NCBI GenBank assembly: GCA_025642075.2
Contig: JAODUO010000490.1
Coordinates: 222,501 to 286,500 of the forward strand
Direction of reading: 5' to 3'
DNA: 64,000 nt
Source of the DNA: Ridgeia piscesae
Lineage: Eukaryota; Annelida; Polychaeta; Sabellida; Siboglinidae
The notes under the pieces were generated by a model that was not told where the DNA came from, made no database searches, and saw only the letters and a program-made list of their open reading frames with translations. Positions 12,801 through 26,700 of this stretch are shown in pieces. A program made the translations under genes and the position numbers. How positions within the stretch are numbered: the first letter of the stretch is position 1; each line of letters starts with the position of its first letter.

Positions 12801-15800
12801 GACCTGACTATGAGACACAAGATCAGAGCTGATTTGTTTACCACAACAAGCAGACAACAAAGCTAGAGGAGACTGAATTCCCACAGTGTTGACTGAACGA
12901 ATCTTTATTTAAACTACTTGATGTCATGCACACATTCACTGATCTACATTAAATGTTGTAATAAATAACAACAGTATTATACTGGTGACCGCGAGGTGAC
13001 GCGGATGTGATTGCAGTCGATTTATAATTCAAATATTATTCTTAGTAGGATTAATCTTTATATATGGATTCCACGTGAATGCACCGCGCACAGTAAGTAG
13101 CTTATGACGCATTGTTGTTGTTGCTGGTTATGGTGCTTAAGTTGCGCCAAGTCAAACAAGGTAGTAATCTGGCTTATCAGGCATCTGCACTGTATATTCC
13201 TGACATCTTGGACAACACCCACGGTCCACGGTCCACGATTTAACTTGTCCTAGTATTTTGCAAATATACTATAATATATTTGTAATAGTCAACAATACAT
13301 CTGTAAGAATGGGAACACAACATTTTACAAAAATTTAGCTGTAATATAGTCTTATTTTCACACACACACTTGTGAGTCGATCCCTGGTGAAATTAAGATG
13401 AAGTGCAAATAAACTTTGTTGCATTGTGTAGCAGGACTGAGACATTTATTTTAACGCATGTAAATCAGATGGTGTGTTGCATAAATCTGCTTTGAAGTCG
13501 GCTGGGGCGGTTTCCGGTTTAACCTTTGACATACCTGAGGGTGTACAACTTCAAAATATCTTCATCTACTAATGAGGCAGGTGCTATACATAGCCTGCAG
13601 TGGAATCTAGGTTGTGATAAGCTACAGGTACCCCCAATTTGCAGTCCTATTCATAATTGTGCTTATGTCAGATATTCAGACAATAAGGTAAGCGTTGACT
13701 CACCTGTCCGTATTCAGTCACCGACCTATGTGCACTTGGTGGCCAAATGCAGGTAACTGATGGCGGAAGATAGCATTAGCGAGACCACAAATACCCTTTC
13801 TACCTGTGGTGATCAATGTTATCATGCGTCACGGTGTGGAGTTTGCGAGGACCCTGTATCAGTCACTCGGCATTTCAGTTTTCATGGCTTGCTGGTAATT
13901 TTACAAAATGTCTCTACCTCATATAGAGTCATCTAGTGTTTTTTATTTGTATGTTGGTCACCAGTACCAGTATAGGGGAATATGTGTACATGTATGTAGT
14001 TACATAAAGGTGAAATTGTGTCGTGCGGTTTTTAGCTTCAGGTCTTGTTTTTCTGTGTTTGTTAACCAGGTATTTATTGATAAATGGGTGATAGGTGAAT
14101 GAGTAATAGGTAATTTTACATATTATTCACAAGTGAACAGGCAGTTCTGGTAACTAAAGGCAAAAGTCTAATGTGCAGTTTGATGGATATTGGTCCCCAG
14201 TGGATTGCCTCAGTGTATTGCCCCAGTTTATTGCCCCAGTGGATTGTCCCAGTTTATTGCCCGAGTGTATTGCCCCACTCCATTGCCCTCAGTGTTTTAT
14301 TTCTATTCAGGCTGAAGTCACATAGACCAGTTGTTTGATAACAATGATTAATGGTGTACGTTTTGGTTGTCTTCATGTTACACCTTTCTTTACAGGGCCA
14401 TAATATTCAACAACAACAACAACAACAATACCTACAACAACAATGACAACAACAATAGGTTGCAGCCTCCTGCTCTAGGTGTCCATCCCCCAACACCCAG
14501 CCTGTGTCTGCGGCAGGCAGATCATTCTTTTCCTGGCATTCCCTGTTTTCCCTGTTATCACAGACCCTGTGGAATCTCCTCCCGCCACGCTAACATTTCT
14601 CCACCGTGTTCCACCAGTAGTGTTCATCTGTTGGGTAACATGCAACAATCAACTCGTCTCTTTCCTTGATGTATGTCTGTGTATGTTGGCTTCAAGAGAG
14701 CTTACGTGGAGGCTCTGTTGCTTTTATTTTTAAAGTACAGAATCTGTTTTTTATAATAAAGTGTTGTTAGTGCTGTCAGTGCCTACAATCAGGTGAAAGT
14801 GAATGAATGTCTACCTGTGCCTGGACATTTGAGCTTATAAAAAATGTAACCTGCATAAAGGCCTGCTCTCATGGTCAGACGTTCTTATCTACAACTGGAA
14901 CCCAGGGAAGGAATTCCCCCTTGGTCCTTCCTCCCTGCTGCATCCATAGGATGGTGTAGGCTTCCCTCTTGCAGAATTGATTATCCCAGATACACACCTC
15001 AGCCCAGGTGTGACTGAGCTACTGCCAGCAGCTGTGAGAGGTCTAGGTAGTAGGTAGACTAGGTACAGCTGTGAGAGGTCTAGGGACTAGGTAGTAGGTA
15101 GACTAGGTACAGCTGTGAGAGGTCTAGGGACTAGGTAGTAGGTAGACTAGGTACAGCTGTGAGAGGTCTAGGGACTAGGTAGTAGGTAGACTAGGTACAG
15201 CTGTGAGAGGTCTAGGGACTAGGTAGTAGGTAGACTAGGGACTAGGTAGGCTGGGGTGTTTGTCTTCAATAGTGTTAGGTGGCTGGGATTCACAGATGGG
15301 TACCAGGTAGTTAATGCTAGTTATATGGATGACTTGTCTGTTTCTCACTAGAGTTAGGGATGTGTGTCTACATACACAACTGTTGTGTGTACATATCTGT
15401 TGACAACAACTGATACAGTGCTTGTCGATTATGATATTTACCAACAATTTTGTCTCGACACACCCAATATATTTTATTCTTTGAATGTAATGATAATTCC
15501 TTGTCCTGGATATTCATATTATACAGAAAAAAGGTTTCTTGAGAGGTGAACATGAATTAATTTTTATTTAATTGAGTGTGCTGGACATATTTAGATTCCT
15601 GCCCTGTAGACACTAGGCACAATGGTACACTATTTCCTTTATCATGTGCCACAAACTACCTTCGAATTAGTGCTACGGTATGATATCAGTTACCAACGCA
15701 CACTGCACAGTAGATGTAAATAACATTTACACCATTTGCAGAATTTTTGGCCGAGACTTTCTCGGTGTCAGTGACAACTGGGAAGCTTCAAACGTGGCTG

Positions 15801-17419
15801 GTTGAGGGTGACATTGCATGGGAAGAGCCCCACCCATACTTGAAACCCTTGTCCCTAGTCCTGGTGATAGTGGTACAGAGCAGTGGGATCACTTCAGGGT
15901 TAACTAAAGCGCCTGCCATGTGGTGGACTCAATAGCTGACCATGTTGACAGTGTCCAGGCCGTGGCTTAAGTAGAAAGTAAACAGGAGCCTTCACCAACA
16001 CCTGGGGTGTAGGACTTACACAGTAATACACACTGGGCCCTCTCAGGGTCATTCAAGTTGCTTGCTGTCTGGTGCTGATACCTGGTTATTGGCAGTGATT
16101 GAGTTTCTGATACCAGTAGTGGGAGTTTGTCTTGTTAATATTTTAATTGGCGATTGATTGTTAGTAGCCCCAGGCTGTTTTTGGTCAGTTCACCTGGGCC
16201 TATCTGTACTGTGTATCTAATGCAGGCCTTAAAGTTTGGAAAAAATGTAGTCCTGAATAGACCCACGGTGCAGGATTGGTTGTTATAGAATTGAAATACT
16301 ACACTGACCCACAGGATCCTGGCACCATTCCGGTTGAGAAGGATTGGCCATTTAGTGACCAACAAATTTTCATGTATGAAAACTCAAAACCATACATAAG
16401 TAATTTCCCCCATATTCTGTGTATACCAATTGTGTTTATGAGACATTCCACATTTTTTCATGTACAAATGTATGTACTGGGGGTATATTTTATATCTTTG
16501 CTAAACAATTTTACCCTTAATTTAAATAGTGAAACGTCGGTTGAATTGTAGGTAAACCTTTATTTTGCAATTGTGAAACGATTGGTCTGACTTTGCTATT
16601 TTGCATATTTTTCTTAAACCGTGACAGCCGAGATTGCATACCCCCATCATCTTTAGTAACATATGCTGTATACACATTGTGCTTATTAATTATCACAGAG
16701 GCATAAACAAAAACAAGCATGCCGTTTGAAACCTTTCTTAGACTTTGTCATCCTTGTGTTTGCAGACAGCTCTGACATTGTGGACCACAAGCTGAAGCTC
16801 ATCCTCGGTCTGATATGGACCCTCATCCTGCACTACTCCATCTCCATGCCGATGTGGGAGGGGGAGGAGGAAGGACCCGAAAAGTCGGAGGCGACCCCAA
16901 AACAGAGGCTGCTGGGATGGATCCAGAGCAAGGTTCCGGATCGTCCCGTCAACAACTTCACGACGGACTGGAACGACGGCAAGATGATCGGCGCGCTGGT
17001 CGACGCGGTTGCCCCTGGTGAGTGCGGAGTTCATTTTTCGGTCATCTCGGGAATATTGTCAGGTTGTGGGAAGTGTGTGATGTGAAGCATGGAGAGGGGA
17101 GGTTCTTGGAGATGTGTGTTTTGTGTTTTCGAGAGGGTAGGGTGTACTTATAAAAGCTGTGTTAAATCAGAGTATGTACGCAGGCGTTAGAATTTCGCAT
17201 TTTGTTTATTAAAAAACCAACACGATTTCACCTGGAGCGTGTGGCCTAAGTGTTGATCTGTTGCCTGTGTCGCTGTAGGTTTGTGTCCAGGACTGGGAGG
17301 ACGCAGACGCGAAGAATGCGAAGAACAATGCGAAGGAGGCCATGGATGCTGCGGAACAGTGGCTCAATGTGCCTCAGGTACAACACTCTCTGTGTCACTC
17401 AAAACACACTGCACCTTCC

Positions 17420-17478
<59 letters not shown>

Positions 17479-17479
17479 G

Positions 17480-17543
<64 letters not shown>

Positions 17544-17560
17544 ATATATATATATATAGT

Positions 17561-17641
<81 letters not shown>

Positions 17642-17657
17642 TATATTATATATATAT

Positions 17658-17715
<58 letters not shown>

Positions 17716-20700
17716 CTATATATATATATATAATGTATATATGATAAAAAAATTTTTTTTTATATATATATATATATATATATATTGACAGTAACTTGCA
17801 GTGTTTCTAAATTATAAACGACATCATGCATTGGACAATTTGGATATGGAATGGAACAGTTTAAAAAATAAACAGTTTTTGTTTGACGACAGATATTATA
17901 TGGAAGTATTTAGTACAGACCCCATTTTTGTTTGCATTCAGCTCTTTCTGGAGCATTAGTTATTGATAATTGTGATGTTCCTCGTTCAACATACAACTGG
18001 TCTTGCAAGTAAACAAGAAACATACCCAGAACACATTTATTTGACCCACCTCGCCTTATTTCACAATATCGTCTACATTTTAGCCTGTTTAGCAGTTACT
18101 ATTTAATTCTACCATACTTGTCCAAAGCTACCCAAAAAAAAGCACTAATCGGACAGTTTAAATACATCGAAATGCTCAGTTCCACGAACCATTAATTCAT
18201 GTTTTACGACTGTCCTTGATGAAGGTCATAGTGCAATATACTGGTTACAGCTGACATCTGAATAAAAGCAGTTTTACAGCTTTGTTTCACATGTTCTATA
18301 AAACACTGAGGACATTTGGGTACAGAACACTTCTATCTTAAACATTCCTGTACTAATGAATTAGTGTTGCTAGTTCCACTAAACATTAAACTGTTAGCAC
18401 CATAATGGTACTTGTATCAAAAATTGTGAGGACAATGACACAGAATAATATTCACACAGCGAATATGGAATTGATTTATTTTGAAGTTACAATGCACACT
18501 TGAAATATTATTATGATCAAGGCCAGGGTTAAATGTGGGTTATGCGAACCAGATATAACAATTACATAGATAAAACAAGGCCCAACTGAAAATATGTAAT
18601 GTTATGTTACACACAGGACTATGAAAATATAAATACTACATTTCACACGAGGTCTGTAGCATTGAGGATTCAAGGGATATACACTGAACTGTTTATTATC
18701 AATACAGTAAAACCTGTTCATAATTAACATTGTCAGGACAATTGCTGTGGACAATACAATGTAGTCAGAGTCTAGAGAAATTCAGAAGAATGAAGTCAAG
18801 ACTCAAGACAGTTAAACTACTTTATTGTCTGTCTTTGTGTCCTTACGTTGTCGACAGGTACATGTTATGGTCAGGTGTCTGGTATGGGATGTTTTAATGT
18901 TCATGTGTACAAGAAAATAAGACAGACTAATTCTCAAACTCAATGTCAGATTCTGTTCGCGTTAATCATACGTCAGAAGTAGAACTTTGGTATTTATGTT
19001 ACTAGACAGCGGGACTAGTAAAGACAAAAGTTTACTAGTCAGCTAAAATGTTTACTAGTCCAGTAAAATATAAAAACAACCAAAATTTAAGTCGTTATTT
19101 TTTTTAAACAAAAACTGTTGTGCAACCTCATAAATGCAAATAAAAAATAACAAAACTAATTAATGAAGAACGGAAGATATGGCCTGTGCAATTGAAAAAA
19201 GGATGCCAATTGTGCTGATTGACTGGTAGTACCACCCTACATCCCTACCAGATACAGGACACCCTACCATTATGAAATTTCCGTGATAATTCCGGAAATT
19301 GACTTCCTATTACGATGTCATAAAACAGCTCTGCTGGACTATATTAATGGAAATAAAAATATCACACTACATAAAAGTATACCCATCAAATAACTGCTAA
19401 TCTTATAAATAATACCCAGACAAGTTTGTACCCAGTGCCAGTGGCCATGCCTAAGAAAATATCATAATTTATCAGTAAATGAAGCTGTCACTGCTGTAGC
19501 CACATGCAGTTCACTGGCAACAAGTTATCAATGTTTTAAAGACTTGGGATTCAGTTACATCATGGGCTAAGGTTAGGGTCATAGTGGCTACAAAAGCTTG
19601 CTTGGTTACTGTAGGGTTGGGTGGATGACACACTGACCTTTATTAGACAACCGGACTAGTTATTAGGCAGGTTTACTAGTCTGCCCCGTCTAGTACTTGT
19701 GTACGGACTAGTGGACTAGTGGGTAGTTCTACCCCTGTTAACATCCACCGACTTATGGAAAATCCACTACTAGTTTTTTAAGACATTTTGATGTAGGACT
19801 GCAGCCATATATAGTAAGTACACGGCTGGTTTATTCATGTCATCTGTAACCATATAACGGAGTGTCGTTACGTAGCTGGAAGGGAATGCTTCCCGAAGTT
19901 TCCCCCGTGGCGGGGAGAGGGAATGAGGCAAGTGGTTAACGTTGATGCAGTGTGGCCGAGTCAGGCACTCTCTGGGGCTGGGGGCATAAATCTGTCTGGT
20001 TGCCGTGGTAACCGTGTGGGAGAGACCTGAGATGCAGGGGTGGGATGGTTTCCGACCAGCGTGAATTGTTTGTGATGTGCCGGAGCCTTATTTTTTGCCC
20101 CTAAGTGGTGTCATGCGCCTCACAGCTAATTGATTGGAGGACAGCGAGGTCATTCACCTATAGGAAATGCTAGATTTAGGTCATTGACAGAGTCATACAA
20201 ACAGGGCGTTGCTAGACTAGATGTTGCTAGGTGTTCACAGGGTCATACAGATACCTGCAGACGAGGCATTGCTAGACACGGGTCATTCACAAAGTCATAC
20301 AAACGTGGATAGACGACATACTGCAAAGTGTTCACATGTTTATGGGAATTACGTTGCCACACTCGGGTCATTCGTTGAGTCATACAAACAGGATATTGCT
20401 AGACTAGATATTGCTATAAATGTTTAGAGAATTGTACAACCAGCATTTGTAGATGCAAGTCATAAATTAAATAACTTACCTTGGCATGGCAGGGAATTCC
20501 TAGACTTGGATCAGTAAATTAAGTCACACAGACGGGATTTGGCCCTGGTAGACTTCATTTGTTTGTGAGACTTGTGTTGCATATCAAAGGCATCCCAGAG
20601 TCATTCCTCAGCCTAAATATAACTGATGTAGTAAATCTAACTGTAATAAATCAGAATAAGGACCGTCTGTGAACATAAGTCGTCTCTTGCTAGGGATACC

Positions 20701-23700
20701 TATGAAGCAAATTGTATAAACAACCACATCTGCGGCACCGAGCAAAGAAAAATAATGCTGGCCTACATTTCAAACTGTCCTGCGTAGACTTCTGAGTAGT
20801 TGGACCAAATGTCTGACAGTATTGCTGCAGCTCAAATCAGTGAGAATTATAATAATTTTAAGGAGAAATACCCATAAACTTTGAACATGTTTGCCAGTGT
20901 TTGCTGCCATGATGGTAATTGGGGCAGCTGTCAGCTTTATGGTGTTCAAATCTAACACTCCATACTGAATGCACTGAAATGATGAACACATTTGCAGCAT
21001 TGTAAAAGTTGTGAAAATGTTTCTGGATGACCCACTGCCAAGGAAATGTGTCATTCATAGACAGACTGACAGCGTAAGACAGTGAGACTAATGGAGCGAC
21101 AAAGTAAGAAACTTTTACACACCCACAAAGGGCCATTGGTATACTGACAGTGTAGTAGAGGAACTGAGTGAAAGACCGACTGACAAATTTATGTTTTAAT
21201 CCATTGGTAGATTAACAAAGTGACAGAATGATGCACGGACTGATAAACATACAGACACCCATGTATGTATTCATTTGAACTAAACCAAAAGAAACACATA
21301 CTGTACACGACAAAACAACAGCAATGTTCCCTACAAAAAACTGGCGTCATAGTGATCACGTAATGAATATTATTTTGTGTCTTGAATATTCATATTCGTG
21401 CGTTTCAGTTGATCCAACCAGAGGAGATGATCAACCCGAAGGTGGATGAGCTCAGTATGATGACGTACCTGTCTCAGTTCCCCAACGCCAAGCTGAAGCC
21501 TGGCGCCCCTCTGCGCCCCAGGACCAACCCCGCCCGCGTGCGCGCCTACGGCCCAGGTACAGCACTGCCTACAACGACCAGTGTCACTTACTGACTGCTT
21601 CAGTGGTGTGACCGTAGATGAATCATGTTGTTATTGGGTTCAGTTGGAGTTGTTCATTTGGGGAGGTTATTGATCTACTGTTCTGGCTAAAGTTAGGGTT
21701 GTAATTTAAATGTTCATAGAATGGTTTTTTTTTTTACATTTTATTTCACTAAGCTATGTGTTTTTTATTCGACTGTAAAATACATATTATATACAGCAAA
21801 TAAAAGTAAAGAAATATCTGTAGATAAAGTTGGAATGGGCTGTGTTTGTCTCGGTGAGATATCTGTTTAATCAAATACTTCAGTTTTATTATTTTATTAC
21901 TTTGTATTAAATTTGTGATACAAACAAAATCTTACAATGTAAAATATTCATCTTAAAAATACAAAATATTTTGAACTCCAAAGCACTCATGCCAGGAATA
22001 TATTAATTTTTCATTTCATTTCCGCATCAGAAAATTGTCAAACTCGAAGAATAATTTGAGCAGTGGTTAGAGAACAGAGCCAGTGATGCTAACTGTGCCT
22101 GGTGCTGTCTCTGCAGGTATTGAGCCAACAGGCAACTGCATTGGTGCCCCCGCTCGGTTCACTGTCGAGACCTTCAGTGCCGGCCGAGGTCAGATTGAGG
22201 TCATCATCCTCAACCCGAAGGGTGCCACTGAAAAGGTTTGGATCCGACAATATTCACCGGACTTGTTGTAAATCCAACAGATATTTTTCTTGTTTTTGTA
22301 GTCAATTTAGTTTTGTTCGTGTTTTGGTAAATTTTATACTAGTACAACGTGAATGTAAATATTTTGAAATTGAGAAAGACATCATGGTTGTTTGTACTTG
22401 TTAGCTTACTGAAGTTTTGATGGTGGTAACATCAGCCACAGCAAATCGTAATTGAAATTTGTCTGACTTGATTTTTGATTTAGTAAAGTTCAGTTATGAT
22501 AACGTCTTGTCAGCTGTGTTCAGATCTAAAAAAATGTTGTCAAGGTTGACAAATGCTAAACAGTTGTTTTCGCTTGGGCAATTCCTGGAAAGTGTACACT
22601 AACAAATATGTGAAAAAGCGACCTAGATTTGAACCCAGTGTATTTCTACGACCTTCAACAGTGCACAGTGACCTTCAACAACGATCGTAACCTGACCTAC
22701 ACGTGCGTCTACACACCAACGATGGAAGGTCACTACAAGGTCATCGTCAAATTCGCCGGCCACGAGATCCCGAAGAGTCCGTTCAACGTTGGCATAGAGG
22801 GCGCTGCTGGAGATGCTACGAAGTGCAAGGCGTACGGCCCAGGCATAGAGAAGACGGGGGTAATGGTGAACAAGAAGACTTACTTTGAAGTCTCCACCAA
22901 AGGTATGAGCAGCGTTTTACTGCACATATTTCTCAGATTGTTCACACATCGAAACACTGGTGAAGTGTAAAAATAACCAAAACCCACACAATGGCGCCAC
23001 CCACCAATTTTAGTTGGTTTAGCCCACCATTCGGTGATGTTTGAAAGGACAGTAAAATTGGTTCTTAGTGGACATTGTTGCGACTGTTCAATATGTCCAT
23101 TGCAGCCAGATGCCCAGTGTGGATAAGTAGTGGACAATGCAACTTCTTCTGGTACTTTCAGAAGTGTCCATTGTAAAGGTTTCATTATCGATATCTGTGT
23201 GATGAGGCAGGATTTGTTGCAATGCGACAGGACTATCACAATAGGTATGCAACAGTATTGAAGCGTCAGTGATGCAGCTGTTTCTACAGTAAAACTCTTC
23301 CCCATAGTTAACCTTTCTGTTTGATAACCTGCTTAATAGAACCAAAACAGTTACACCCATCCGTACACATTACACAGCATTCTCGCAGTATCCACAGACA
23401 GATCAGATTGTCTGGTCAGTATGCCAAAGTCTAGTGAATCCTGTTGTCCAATCATCTCGTTTTCATTTTATAATCAGCGATTTCAGTAAAATACACCATG
23501 TCATTGGTCTGATAGTTACTATTGGAATGCCCTGTAGTCGCCCTTTGATATAGGGTGTTGACATTTGCATGATCCCTGTGGTCAGAATCACAGTCGCTAC
23601 TGATACACACAGTGGGATAAACTTAAATATATTTAGTGAATACGTATACATTGTGTATTCACTTTATTCTACTTAGTTACTTATTTATGTGTATATTGCT

Positions 23701-26700
23701 GATATGTATAATATTACATTTTAGGATTATTCCAATAGATTTTAATATATGTAAAATTCACATACATTACAAACAATTTATAATTGCCACAAACAATTTA
23801 TAATTGCCACAAACAATTTATAATTGCCACAAACAATTTATAATTGCCACAAACAATTTATAATTGCCACGAACAGTTTATAATTGGATGGGGCGGTATA
23901 TTAAATAAACTATATCATTATTATTCTTATGTACGTTTCTAGGTATAATGTAATCAAATATCGCTTCAGCCTTGAGAAGATGGTTTCTACAATCTATGGA
24001 CGCGACCCATTGTTTCAGGCGCGGGTGTTGGCATTGTGGACGTGGCTGTCCTTGACCCCCACGGCCACAAGGACACGGTCAAGCCCCTGGTGGTGCAGAA
24101 GTCAGACGAGCTGTGGTACATTGAGTACACAGCTGTGGAGATGGGTCTCCACTCAGTGAACGTCTTCTTCGCTGGCAAGGCTGTCCCTAACAGTCCCTTT
24201 GGCGTTGGCGTCTCACCAGGTATGTCACACCGGGCTGTGGCTGCAGATTTCCTTTTCAACTGCCGCCATGTTTGTTGTCTCCAACTCTGTAGACTCTGGT
24301 CAGAAATTGCATTTGTATAAGAACAAATATGTGTAAAATTATTATTTTGTAAGACTTTAATTTTTAAAAATTTATGATTGTTTGTTTAAAAGTTGGATTT
24401 TTCTTCACAATGTGGAATATCCTTGGTGGAGACAGTAGTTTAGTAGTTAATGAAAACAAATTCTTGTGAATTGTATATGGTTAAAACAGACACTGAAGTT
24501 TTGAAATTAATTGAATAATAAATATAACAATTTTAGTAACGTAAAGGTTAAACTAATCTAGTCACTACCAACATGTGATTAAGGTAGTCTGAAAACATAA
24601 TCGTATTTACGAAACTATACTCTTTTTGTATGCAAAATTATGATTTAGTGAATCTATAAACGACATCGATGTGTCACCTTTCATTTTGCGTAAACCACGT
24701 CACACAGTTGACCCACTGTGTTTTAGAGTAACTGTTACACAGTCTGACAAAAGTTGTTTTGAAACAATTGTCTTCAATAATGGCTGTTTAACAGATGAAA
24801 TTGTTGATAGTCAATAAGAACACAGCTAACTTTGTGTAACATCAACACTGAGGGCAGTCAGCCCGTTGTTTCATGGAAATGTGATAACTGTTTCTCTCGC
24901 ACAGGTTTCTTTTGCAGCTGGTTACATGTTCTAGGGGCCGGGTTCCAGCCTCGCACTTTGTGGCCATGGTTCTGTAAAATGATGGTTTACATAGTGAGAT
25001 TGTGTATTGTGCAGTTTCATGTTCCAGATCCTTTTAGGCACCTTTGATGGAGAGAAAAAACAGCATTGTGTTCACAGTTTGTTTGTCTAAACTGTTGCAG
25101 TATTCACGGAGGGTGTCCCAAAGGATGTCCATACTGTACAATGTAATTGTGTTATATTCCAGAAATACCTCTCACAAAATTGTTACATTCATAACTTCCA
25201 GGCTACAGAGAATTGATGCTGAAGTGCCAGAAGAATATATATGTTGTTTACACGTTATGTGAACATAGCAAGTAAGACATTGAAGGAAGTTTTAAGTGAT
25301 GGCTGTGAAAGCTTGTGTTACCTTGTTTATATGTCACATGATTTTGATTGACAGCCTGGGGGTCCTATGATTGATGCATCAAGTAAGTGGCATGTGACGA
25401 GCTAATTGATCTTGTCATTGTTTTTGTTGTCAATGTTTACATTTGAGCCTGCAGTCGATGATGCATGGAAGATGTGGATTGCTAAAATATAAGTTGTGTC
25501 AAAACGTGTAGAAGGCTACGGCGTTGTTCCGTCAGGTGTCTTATTGGTAATCTGTGCACAGGTAGAAATGTGTGGCTTCTTTTGAATAAGCACGGTGGCT
25601 ATTTTTAAAGTCTCTGAAAAGGTGATACAGCGATGGTACAGATGTTTCCGAAAATGTTGCTGTGTTCAGCGGTTTTAAACTGGAACAGTGTATATATAGA
25701 CTTGCACAGCAGCCATTAGAGTTTTTTGTGCTGGCAGACAGGGTTTGGTTTACATGTCAGTGTTGGTGTTTCCCGTAGAACAATGGAGCAGCGACTCAGG
25801 TTACCAGCTGACTGTGTTCTGCATGGCTCATTTAGATGTGGTGATACGCTGGGTGTTTTCGTAGGTGTCTACGCATCTGTGGAGAAGGACGTAGTTTGGG
25901 AGGGAATCTAGGAAAGATAGAAAGGAGTTAGATTAGAGACAGAAGGACTGATTAAAATCTTGGCAGTGATGCTTATGAAAGGTGGCAGAGTAGACGTTTG
26001 TCTGTGCACATTTGTGGTTGGCCTTGGCCCGTTAGTGGTGAGAGATGTTGCAGGGTGAATATTATATGGATAATGGAAGTTTAAGATGAACATGGAGCGG
26101 GATAGATAGAAACAATCATACAGTGTGAGCAGTTAGATCAGGGAGGAACATTAGCCCTTTAGACCACAGCCAATGTTTTTTAATCCAAAACATGACGATA
26201 CGGTGTACGCACGTTCACACACCATGTCTAACATCCAATAGATGGTGCTCCATGCAAATTAAAATTGACTTGAGGTCAAATGTGTTAATGCAGTTGTGAA
26301 TACTTTAAGCAGGTGAACAGATTCACGTGTTGGCTTATGAATACTGTTCTTGCTGTGTCTTTGGATTGTGCGAGAAAAACAGGTAGCTTTTGTTGTGTGT
26401 AGTTCTGGCTGCATAAGTGCATGTGTGTGTAAGCGTGTTTCTGAAGGAATGGAAGTGGGAGTGTTGGCGAGTGTGTGACATTGCTAGGTTCATCAGTACT
26501 GCGATGGTCTTGCTGTCAGTCCGTTGTCTGTAAGGGTGACTGCAGTGCTGCATTTACCTAGCCACTGTCAGTTAAGCGTCTGACTTTGTGAGTTTTGCAT
26601 GGTAGAAGCAATGGCTGGTGTCTGATTGACGTGGTAGTTTTATTGAAGGTTGCTGTGTTAGTTGCTGTTTTCTTTGGTTTCTGTTCTGTTGTTAGCGATG

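Larger units (their letters stand above)
3821..16765 (+). other. FLN: Intron 1 (12.9 kb)
   Basis: Joins exons 1 and 2 in phase 1. No other gene is recognised on either strand. It holds a tRNA-derived SINE (7091-7415), a 21-bp minisatellite (10145-10459), a 13-bp degenerate array (14197-14287), an AAC-rich run (14411-14456) and a 44-bp array (15029-15246). Long first introns of cytoskeletal genes often carry enhancers, but no specific element can be named here. Confidence 0.8.
17378..21408 (+). other. FLN: Intron 3 (4.0 kb)
   Basis: Phase-0 intron. It starts with a long (AT)n tract only about 40 bases after the donor, then contains a candidate DNA-transposon MITE (18974-19737) and an irregular repeat (20130-20430). 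No gene is seen in it. Confidence 0.8.

Noticed and set aside
25354..25381. Possible sixth microexon before GTAAGT
   Set aside because: 28 nt long and contains TGA in the required phase.
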